Source of the DNA: Phenylobacterium sp.
Lineage (GTDB): Bacteria > Pseudomonadota > Alphaproteobacteria > Caulobacterales > Caulobacteraceae
DNA: 60,539 nt
Assembly: GCF_030651185.1 (NCBI RefSeq)
Contig: NZ_JAUSCJ010000033.1
Location: forward strand, 1-60,539
Direction: 5' to 3'
The position numbers and the translations under genes were made by a program. This document shows, piece after piece, positions 24,301 to 31,595 of this stretch (positions are counted from its first letter, which is position 1; each line of letters begins with the position of its first letter). Under the pieces are notes generated by a model that was not told where the DNA came from, did no database searches, and saw nothing but the letters and a program-made list of their open reading frames with translations.

Positions 24301-26241
24301 ATGGAGCAGATGGCCAACCGAGCCCAGACCGTCGTCGTCGATACTCTGATCGCGGCTGCGGCCTTCTTTCTCGCCTACCTGCTGTCGTCGTCTCGCGTGC
24401 CGGGCCTGGATGGCGGAGATCTCTCCGTCCTGAATGTCGCGCAGCTCATAGGTTTCTACGCCGCCCTGGCCTGCGTGTTTTCCACGGTATTCCGGCGCGA
24501 ACTTTCGCCCTGGCGCTATGTCTCCATTCCCGACGCCCTGGTCCTGGCCAGGACCGCTGTCCTGACCGCAGGTGTCTTCCTGCTGGCGGTGTTCGTGATC
24601 GACCGGGCCAGCGGCCTGCCCCGTTCGGTCCTGGCCATGGCCACCATCTTCCAGATGACCGGCTCCATGGGCGCGCGGATCATGCGCCGCGCCCTGCACG
24701 AGCACGCCCTGGACAGCTTCGCGCCACTGAAGTCGATCCATGATCGCGCGCCCCAGGCCCCCTCCCTGTTGCTCATCGGTCCGACAGCGCTGGCCGACAC
24801 CTATCTGCGCGATGTCGCGCGGCGTCATGACCACGCCTGGACCGCCGTGGGTATCGTCGGACCGGACGCCCGCGATGTGGGCCAACAGGTGCGTGGCGTC
24901 TGCATCATCGAGTGCATCGACAACCTTGAGGCGGCCCTGGCCGACCTGCGGCGCTGGAACCGCTATCCGCGGGCCATCCTGTTCCTCGATGAACCCGGCC
25001 GCCTGAAGGGCCTCACCGCCGATCAGCTGGGCCGACTGAAGAACGACGGCATCCGCCTGCTGCGCCTGCCCTCCATCGTCGAACTGTCCCAGCACGACGG
25101 CATAGCCCTGTTGCCCATGCGCGAGATCAGCGTGGAGGAGCTGCTGGCCCGCGAGCCCATCGAACTGGACCATGAGGCGGTCAAGGCCCTGATTCATGGC
25201 CGTCGGGTGCTGATCACCGGCGCCGGCGGGTCCATCGGCGCCGAACTGGTGCGCCAGGTCGCCGCCTTCCAGGCCGCCCACATCACCATGCTCGACTTCT
25301 CGGAGACCTCGCTGTTCGAGATCGACCGCGAACTCGGAGAAACCTTCCCCGCCCTGTCGCGCCACGCCGCCCTGGTGGATGTGCGCAACGCCAGCCGCGT
25401 CGGCGAGTGCTTCCAGCGCGAGAAGCCCGACCTGGTCTTCCATGCCGCCGCCCTCAAGCATGTCTCCATGGTCGAGCGGCACCCCTGCGAGGGCGTGCTG
25501 ACCAATGTTGTCGGAACCTGGAACGTGGCCGAGGGCGCTCGCGCCTGCGGCGCGCGACAGATGGTGCTGATCTCCACCGACAAGGCCGTCGACCCCTCCA
25601 ACGTCATGGGCGCCACCAAGCGTCTGGCGGAGGCCGTGATCCAGGCGCAGCAGAACGGCCGCGGCACGTGTTTCTCAGCTGTGAGATTCGGCAATGTGCT
25701 CGGCTCGGCCGGCTCCGTGGTGCCGATCTTCAAGTCGCAGATCGATCGCGGCGGCCCGGTGACGGTGACCCACGAAGACATGGCGCGCTTCTTCATGACC
25801 ATTCCGGAGGCCGCCCAGCTCGTCCTGCACGCCACGGCCACCAGTGCGGAGGGCGCGGAGACGAGCCACGCCCGGCTGTTCCTGCTGGAGATGGGCGAGC
25901 CCGTGCGGATCATGGACCTTGCGCGCCAGATGATCGCCCTGTCGGGCCGCACGCCCGGCAAGGATATCGAAATTGAAATCACCGGCCTGCGCCCCGGCGA
26001 GAAGCTCACCGAGGCCCTGCTGGACGAGACCGAGCGGTCCCTGCCCTGCGCACCTAAGGTGATGGAGGTCGTCTCCTCCTCGGCCCTGCGCATCACCGCC
26101 AACCACCTGCTGGATCTCGAAGGCCTCGCCGACAAGGGCGATGTCGAGGCTGTGCGCCGCGCGCTCTTCGACTTGGTGGCCCAGATCCGTGGCGAAAAGC
26201 CCGGCACGGCGCCGGCGCTCCGTGTCGTCGCCAACGGCTAG
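24301..26241 (+). CDS. Membrane-bound nucleotide-sugar 4,6-dehydratase (CapD/WbpM/PglF type)
   Basis: A 646-residue protein of polysaccharide synthesis. Four membrane helices span about residues 10-130, followed by a Rossmann-like linker domain (SLLLIGPTALADTYL). The catalytic SDR domain starts RRVLITGAGGSIGAELVRQVA and contains FHAAALKHVSMVERHP and STDKAVDPSNVMGATKRLAE, where methionine replaces the usual catalytic tyrosine, as in this family. It probably converts UDP-GlcNAc to a 4-keto-6-deoxy sugar. ATG 24301 follows GGAGCGGAGCG; earlier in-frame starts at 24262 and 24268 are possible. It is followed by the epimerase gene. Confidence 0.87.
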   Translation: MEQMANRAQTVVVDTLIAAAAFFLAYLLSSSRVPGLDGGDLSVLNVAQLIGFYAALACVFSTVFRRELSPWRYVSIPDALVLARTAVLTAGVFLLAVFVIDRASGLPRSVLAMATIFQMTGSMGARIMRRALHEHALDSFAPLKSIHDRAPQAPSLLLIGPTALADTYLRDVARRHDHAWTAVGIVGPDARDVGQQVRGVCIIECIDNLEAALADLRRWNRYPRAILFLDEPGRLKGLTADQLGRLKNDGIRLLRLPSIVELSQHDGIALLPMREISVEELLAREPIELDHEAVKALIHGRRVLITGAGGSIGAELVRQVAAFQAAHITMLDFSETSLFEIDRELGETFPALSRHAALVDVRNASRVGECFQREKPDLVFHAAALKHVSMVERHPCEGVLTNVVGTWNVAEGARACGARQMVLISTDKAVDPSNVMGATKRLAEAVIQAQQNGRGTCFSAVRFGNVLGSAGSVVPIFKSQIDRGGPVTVTHEDMARFFMTIPEAAQLVLHATATSAEGAETSHARLFLLEMGEPVRIMDLARQMIALSGRTPGKDIEIEITGLRPGEKLTEALLDETERSLPCAPKVMEVVSSSALRITANHLLDLEGLADKGDVEAVRRALFDLVAQIRGEKPGTAPALRVVANG

Positions 26242-26294
26242 ACACCCCGGCGGGCGGGCCCAAGGATCGCCTCGCATAGCGTTAAGAGAATCTC

Positions 26295-27308
26295 ATGGCG
26301 GTAATTCTGGTCACAGGATCGGCGGGCTTCATCGGCTCGCACACAGCTCATCGGCTGCTGGACCGCGGCGACGAGGTGGTGGGTCTTGATGACCTCAACC
26401 CCTATTACGATCCTACACTGAAGGCAGCCCGCCTGGCCCGTCTGGAGGCCCGCGAGGGCTATCGCCACGCCACGATCGACCTGGCTGACCGCGAAGCGGT
26501 GGCCAAACTGTTCGCGCAGATCAAACCCGACGGGGTGATCAATCTCGCCGCCCAGGCCGGCGTCCGCTACAGCCTGGAAAAGCCCGAGGCCTATGTGGAC
26601 TCCAACGTCGTCGGCTTCCTCAACATCCTGGAGGGCTGCCGCGCCACCCAGCCCAAACACCTGGTCTTCGCCTCAACCAGCTCGGTCTACGGGGCCAATG
26701 GCAAGCTCCCCTTCTCCGTCCGCGACCCCGTGCACCACCCCATCACCCTCTATGCGGCCACCAAGCTCGCCAATGAGTCGATGGCCCATTCCTACGCCCA
26801 CCTGTTTGGCATCCCCTCCACCGGCTTCCGGTTCTTCACCGTCTACGGGCCCTGGGGCCGGCCGGACATGGCCTTGTTCAAATTCACCGAGGCCATCCTC
26901 AAGGGCGCGCCCATCGACGTCTACGGTCAGGGCAAGATGCAGCGCGACTTCACCTATGTGGACGACATCGTCTCGGGCGTGGTCGCGGCCCTCGATAGGC
27001 CCGCCGCCGTCGACCCCACCTGGGACGCCCTGGCGCCGAACCCCGCCACCAGCGGCGTCGCGCCCTGGCGCATCCTCAACCTCGGCAACAGCCAGCGCGT
27101 GGAGCTGATGCGCTACATCGAGGTCCTTGAGGAAAAACTCGGCCAGAAGGCCAAGCTCAACCTCCTGCCCATGCAACCCGGCGACGTCACCCGCACCGAG
27201 GCCGACACCGCAGAGACCCAGGCCGCCCTCGACTACGCGCCGAAGACCCCTATCGAGACCGGTATCGGCCGCTTCGTCGACTGGTACCGCGACTACTACA
27301 AGGCGTAG
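26295..27308 (+). CDS. UDP-glucuronate 4-epimerase-like NAD-dependent epimerase
   Basis: A 337-residue extended SDR. The NAD motif is ILVTGSAGFIGSHTAHRLLDRGDEVVGLDDLNPYYD, with the N-P-Y-Y-D extension that marks LspL/CapI-type UDP-glucuronate 4-epimerases. The catalytic serine lies in STSSVYG and the Y-x3-K pair in LYAATKLANE. It makes UDP-galacturonate for lipopolysaccharide or capsule. It starts 53 bp after the 4,6-dehydratase and ends in a strong terminator. The two probably form one operon. Confidence 0.87.
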   Translation: MAVILVTGSAGFIGSHTAHRLLDRGDEVVGLDDLNPYYDPTLKAARLARLEAREGYRHATIDLADREAVAKLFAQIKPDGVINLAAQAGVRYSLEKPEAYVDSNVVGFLNILEGCRATQPKHLVFASTSSVYGANGKLPFSVRDPVHHPITLYAATKLANESMAHSYAHLFGIPSTGFRFFTVYGPWGRPDMALFKFTEAILKGAPIDVYGQGKMQRDFTYVDDIVSGVVAALDRPAAVDPTWDALAPNPATSGVAPWRILNLGNSQRVELMRYIEVLEEKLGQKAKLNLLPMQPGDVTRTEADTAETQAALDYAPKTPIETGIGRFVDWYRDYYKA

Positions 27309-27352
27309 AGGGCGTCAGGCCGGTAGAGCGGCCCGACGCCCTCTCCTTCTTT
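27307..27352 (+). terminator. Terminator of the epimerase gene
   Basis: AGAGGGCGTC-a-GGCCG pairs with CGGCC-CGACGCCCTCT around GTAGAG, with CCTTCTTT after it. The left arm overlaps the stop codon. Confidence 0.7.
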
Positions 27353-27714
27353 GAGCCCTTTTGACGAGGGCAGAGCACGGCCCCTAACAAGGCTCCGGGA
27401 CGCCTATAGCCCCGCCGGCGCATTGGCGCTCGCCGCGTAACCCGCGAGCGTGATGCGTGATGAGCGACTGAGGTTATTTGGTTGTAATGCGCTCAGCTGT
27501 GTTGAACGTTTGGAAGACATCTGGAAGTCACCAAGGGACCCGTCACATCACCACGACGTCGGCAAATCGCGTCTCTGAGGCCCTCGCGAATTGTACGGCT
27601 CCGCCCAACAACCGGGTGCTTTCGACACTGTGATCGCCTGCGACGTGTAGGGGATTGAGTGTCCCCCATATTGGGGTCTACGACTTGCACTTCGCGCCGG
27701 GGGGGTGCTTCAAA
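27353..27714. other. Intergenic region without a recognised gene
   Basis: This 362-bp stretch has a lower GC content than its surroundings and no credible gene. A hairpin, CGCTCGC/GCGAGCG, lies at 27427-27450. The promoter of the small gene at 27715 presumably lies in its second half. Confidence 0.4.
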
Positions 27715-27975
27715 ATGATACGTGTCGTCTTCTGGTGTGGCGTGGCTCTGGCCACCATCACCGCCTCGGTGGGGTGGGGTTCGATGGACCGCTCCTTTAC
27801 CTATTTTCGCGACAATGCCTATGAGCGCGAAGCCGCCCTGCAGCAGTGCCTGTCCGGCCACGTCAAGGGCGTGATCTGCCAGAACGCCGCTCGCGCCGCC
27901 CGCGTCGTCGCAGACCGGGAAGGCTTCATCGGCCTCTACTCCCCCACCACCAAGGCCGTGGCCTCGATCCAGTAG
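27715..27975 (+). CDS. Small secreted or membrane-anchored protein of unknown function
   Basis: An 86-residue protein. Residues 1-22 form a signal peptide or membrane anchor (MIRVVFWCGVALATITASVG). The rest is polar, with two cysteines in LQQCLSGHVKGVICQNAA that could form a disulphide, and an alanine-rich helix. The spacing of C-x8-C is like small entry-exclusion or envelope proteins, but I make no call. The start at 27715 follows a G-rich stretch. A hairpin terminator follows. It is unlinked to its neighbours. Confidence 0.6.
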   Translation: MIRVVFWCGVALATITASVGWGSMDRSFTYFRDNAYEREAALQQCLSGHVKGVICQNAARAARVVADREGFIGLYSPTTKAVASIQ

Positions 27976-28005
27976 GGTCAGCCGCCCGCCGCCAGATACG
28001 ACAGC

Positions 28006-28032
28006 AACGCCGCGGGACCTCCCGCGGCGTTT
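28006..28032 (+). terminator. Terminator after the small secreted protein gene
   Basis: AACGCCGCGGG and CCCGCGGCGTT are perfect 11-bp arms with the 4-base loop ACCT, 30 bp after the stop. Confidence 0.65.
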
Positions 28033-28070
28033 GCCGTTGCGTCGACGGTTTCGCCCGCCGAGCAGTCACG

Positions 28071-28104
28071 AAAAAGGGCGGCGGACCCGAAAGTCCGCCG
28101 CCCC
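28071..28104 (-). terminator. Terminator of the large TonB-dependent receptor gene
   Basis: Read on the minus strand, GGGCGGCGGAC...TCCGCCGCCC forms a stem followed by TTTTT. It lies 23 bp downstream of the receptor stop codon. Confidence 0.7.
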
Positions 28105-28127
28105 AGTTTCGTTAGCTCAGGCTGGGC

Positions 28128-31100
28128 TTAGAAGCGCAGCTTCACGCCACCGAACACCCGGCGACCGACGACGTCGTAGGTGGACGGATCGGTGCCCGAT
28201 TGCACGTTCGGAGCGTAGGTTTCGGCTTCCTTGTTGAAGACGTTGTTCACGCCCAGGCGGAACTCGACGTTGTCCGACAGCGCATAGGTGCCCGACAGGT
28301 CGAGGTACCAGACAGCGTCCGGACCGGTGAATTGGGTTTCACCTGGGAACTCGATGTTCAGACGGTTTTCCATCGCCGCGATGTAGCGGGCGCGGGCGTC
28401 GAACTTGAAGTCACCGACGGTCCAGTTGGTGTTGATGGTGGCCTTCCAGTCCGGGAAGCTCGTGCCGAGGCCGGCCCCGAAGTAGGAGACGGTGCCAGCG
28501 AAGTCGAGTTCCGGCACGCCGGAGATCGGGTCTTGCTGCTTGAACTCGATCACGTGGGTCAGGACAGCGCCCATGCGGACCGAACCCCAAGACGACGGTG
28601 CGCCCAGCCATTCCAAGTCAAAGCCATAATCGAACTGGATGTCGATACCGCTCGTCTTCTGGTGGCCGCCGTTAGAGGCGGTGAACTCGTTGTAGCCGTT
28701 GTTCGGGTTGTACACCCAGAGGATGTCCGACCCGGTCCGAAGGATACCGTCGCAGTTGGAATTGGTCGGGCTGTAGGTCGGGTTGGTGCCGTAATAGTTG
28801 TAGCAGGCGGCCACGATCTGGTTGGGGGTCGGGGTCAGGATCGCATCGGTGATCTTGATGTTGTAGTAGTCGACCGAACCTTGCAGACGCGACAGCCACT
28901 GGTTTTCCCACGGGGACTTCCAGACCAGGCCGGCGGTGAAGGTGGAACCTTCTTCCGGCTTCAGGGCCTTGTTGCCGAGCAGGTCGACGCCGATCTGCGA
29001 ACCCGGGGTCTGGACGAAGGTGCCGATGGAGGCCCCGCTGACGCCGCCGTTGAAGCCGGCGGTCTGGCAGAGCGCCGTGACCTGGGCCGCGCTGGCGCCC
29101 TTACGGGCCTGGCTGGTGACCGAGCAGGGGTCGAAGTACTGGGGAGCCGAGCCACCGCCGGAGAACAGTTCCGAGAAGTTCGGAGCGCGGACAGAGCGCT
29201 GGTACGAGGCGCGAGCGCGCAGGAGGTCGTTAACCTCCCAGTTCAGCTCGGCCTTGTAGGCCCAGACGCCGTCCAGTTCGACCTTGTCGCCGGCGATCTT
29301 GTCGGCGAATTCGTTCACGGAGTAGCGAGCGCCGAGGTCGAGTTCCAGGCTCTTGATGAAGGCCTGATCCTTGATCAGCGGAATGGCGATTTCGCCGAAG
29401 TAGTCCTTGAACGAGTTGGTGCCGCGGTCGGGGTTCTGGGTGGAGAAGCCCGAGATCGGGCCCGAGGCCGAACCCGGATCGAAGTCGTATTCGAAGCCGC
29501 GATATTCGGCGCCGAGCACGATGGCGACATCGCCGGCCGGCAGAGTGGCGACCTTGCCGGTCACGAAGCCCTGGGCGATCTGGGTGGTCATCGCGGTGGA
29601 CAGGGTGGTGGCCGAGGCGAGGTAGGTGCGGCAGGCGGCCGAGATCGGCTGACGGCCAAAGATGTTGAAGCCGCCGGCGCAGATGCTGGCGCCGCCGTCA
29701 GCCGCTTCGATCAGGGTCTGCATACGCTGGGTGTTGAGGTTCCCGGTCTGCGTCTGGTCGATCTCAGTGCGGCCCTCGCTGACCGAGAACTCGAAGTTGA
29801 AGCCGGTGTCGCCCACCGGACCCTTAACACCGGCCATGAACTGGACGACGGTGTTCTCGTAGTTAGACTGGCGCAGGCCGAGGTCCAGGGTGCGCTGACG
29901 CATCCGGAAGGCCTCGGTTGCGCCGGCGCCGACCAGGACCGGATCATCGCCGGTGCGGCTGTTCAGCAGGGCGCGCAGGTCGGCCGAGATGAAGGGGTTG
30001 GTGACCGGGATCACCAGCTGCTGGGCGACTTGTTGGCCCGGCGTAATCAGGTTGGAGATCACGTCCTGAGTACGCGCGGTGCTCGGGTTGCGGGTGTTGA
30101 CCGTCGGGAACGGGGTCGGCGCCAGGGCGGTGGCGGCGGTGTATTCGGTCCAGCCGGCGGAGGCGAAGAACTCGATGCCGTTGTCCAGCTCGTAGTTCAC
30201 CTTCGTCATGAAGGAGTACCGGTCGAGCGGCAGGGTCAGGATGTTCACGAAGTCGAAGTTGTAGCTGTACAGATCCGGGTAAAGGCTCTGGTTCACCGTG
30301 CCGTCGATCGGGCCGGTATAGTGCTGCACGTTCAGGGGGTTATTGAACACACCCCGGTAGAACAGCGAACCGTCCTTGTTGAAGCCGAGGGTGCCCGACT
30401 GCAGGGAGATCTGCGCCGGCGTCACGCCGTAGGTCCCGAAAACGGCGTCGAGGGCCGCCTTCGTCGGGGCGTTGGCCGAGGCCCAGAACAGATTGCCTTC
30501 CGGCAGGAAGGAGGTGGTCGAGGTGGCGTTCTGCGAGAACGCGCGCTGCGACTTGATCATCGGCTGGCGGTAGGAACGGTCGAAGCCGAACACCGCGTTG
30601 CCCTTGCCGTCGGCGAAGTTTCCGCCGATGGCGGCCGACAGTTGGTACTCTTCCGCATCCCAGAACTCGGTGGAGTTCGAGTAGTTGGCGCGCATATCGA
30701 CGCCTTCGAAGTTGCGCTTCAGCTTGACGTTCACCGCACCGGCGATGGCGTCGGCGCCGTAGGCCGCACCGGCGCCGCCGGTGATGACTTCGATGCTCTC
30801 GATCAGGGCCTGCGGGATGGTGTTCAGGTCGACCGTCAGGTTGTTGGCGGACACCATCGGACGACGGCCGTCGACCAGCACCACGTTACGGTTCGCGCCC
30901 AGACCGCGAAGGTCGATGTTGGACTGACCGCCGTTGCCGGGGTTGTTGGAGGTGGTGGTCCCGGACGGGTTCACCTGCGGCAGGGTGTTCAGATAGGTGT
31001 CGAGCGTGATGTCCGCATTGGCCACCGCCTGCTCGCCGGTCACGGTCGAGATCGGGCTGTTGGCCACGTAGTCCTGGCGCACGATCCGCGAACCGGTGAC

Positions 31101-31214
31101 GACGACTTCCGTGACTTCCGCGTCTTGCGCGTAGGCCGCACCGGCGGCGGCGAAGGCCGCGCCGCAGATCATGGTCGACGCCAGCAGGCGCGACCGCATT
31201 GAGTCAGCTTTCAA
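28128..31214 (-). CDS. TonB-dependent outer-membrane receptor (large, about 1028 residues)
   Basis: An energy-coupled outer-membrane transporter. The signal peptide (LLASTMICGAAFAAAGAAYAQ) is followed by a TonB-box-like EVVVTGSRI. A plug domain contains DLRGLGANRNVVLVDGRR and IPQALIESIEVITGGAGAAYGADAIAGAVNV. The long barrel ends GGVKLRF. The ligand is unknown; this large type often imports oligosaccharides or peptides. A TTG start at 31214 is preferred because GGAGGA lies 7 bases upstream; the first ATG is at 31199 and lies too far from that site. A strong minus-strand terminator follows. A 10-bp inverted repeat lies about 108 bp upstream. Confidence 0.9.
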   Translation of the reverse strand: MKADSMRSRLLASTMICGAAFAAAGAAYAQDAEVTEVVVTGSRIVRQDYVANSPISTVTGEQAVANADITLDTYLNTLPQVNPSGTTTSNNPGNGGQSNIDLRGLGANRNVVLVDGRRPMVSANNLTVDLNTIPQALIESIEVITGGAGAAYGADAIAGAVNVKLKRNFEGVDMRANYSNSTEFWDAEEYQLSAAIGGNFADGKGNAVFGFDRSYRQPMIKSQRAFSQNATSTTSFLPEGNLFWASANAPTKAALDAVFGTYGVTPAQISLQSGTLGFNKDGSLFYRGVFNNPLNVQHYTGPIDGTVNQSLYPDLYSYNFDFVNILTLPLDRYSFMTKVNYELDNGIEFFASAGWTEYTAATALAPTPFPTVNTRNPSTARTQDVISNLITPGQQVAQQLVIPVTNPFISADLRALLNSRTGDDPVLVGAGATEAFRMRQRTLDLGLRQSNYENTVVQFMAGVKGPVGDTGFNFEFSVSEGRTEIDQTQTGNLNTQRMQTLIEAADGGASICAGGFNIFGRQPISAACRTYLASATTLSTAMTTQIAQGFVTGKVATLPAGDVAIVLGAEYRGFEYDFDPGSASGPISGFSTQNPDRGTNSFKDYFGEIAIPLIKDQAFIKSLELDLGARYSVNEFADKIAGDKVELDGVWAYKAELNWEVNDLLRARASYQRSVRAPNFSELFSGGGSAPQYFDPCSVTSQARKGASAAQVTALCQTAGFNGGVSGASIGTFVQTPGSQIGVDLLGNKALKPEEGSTFTAGLVWKSPWENQWLSRLQGSVDYYNIKITDAILTPTPNQIVAACYNYYGTNPTYSPTNSNCDGILRTGSDILWVYNPNNGYNEFTASNGGHQKTSGIDIQFDYGFDLEWLGAPSSWGSVRMGAVLTHVIEFKQQDPISGVPELDFAGTVSYFGAGLGTSFPDWKATINTNWTVGDFKFDARARYIAAMENRLNIEFPGETQFTGPDAVWYLDLSGTYALSDNVEFRLGVNNVFNKEAETYAPNVQSGTDPSTYDVVGRRVFGGVKLRF

Positions 31215-31321
31215 GATTAAGTCCTCCAGCGGCTCGACAGGTCCAAGCGACCCCCGACGCACGCTCCCCAGAATCGGATTTCGAAAAATCCCACTGCCGT
31301 GACTAAGGCGTCTCGTATGTT

Positions 31322-31366
31322 ACGGGGTCAATCGTCGAAACATATCGCACATGTGTTTGACCCCGT
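31322..31366. promoter_or_regulatory. Inverted repeat ACGGGGTCAA-N25-TTGACCCCGT upstream of the large receptor
   Basis: Two perfect 10-bp arms are separated by 25 bp. The left arm read on the minus strand gives TTGACC, a good -35 hexamer facing the receptor gene, about 120 bp from its start. The repeat could be a looped operator or two divergent -35 regions. Confidence 0.4.
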
Positions 31367-31595
31367 TCTGTCACATTATCGCCACGCCACGCCCCGTCTC
31401 CTCGGCTTCCAGGAGCGAAATTTACCCACTTTTTCCCGGATCAGGCGTGTAGCGGCGGCAGGAGATGCCGCGAAGAGGGCGGGCGTTACCCCGACGCTAC
31501 GTCAAGCCGCGCTCGCCAGGGCCCATGGAGGATGACGTAACATCCGGTCGGCGAAGCGTTGATTGCAGCCTCGTTTCAGCCAAACGGCGCGGAGC

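Noticed and set aside
28200..31202. 1000-codon plus-strand frame opposite the large TonB receptor
   Set aside because: Composition (R, G, V, E-rich) is a codon-bias shadow of the receptor gene; no start signals or domains.
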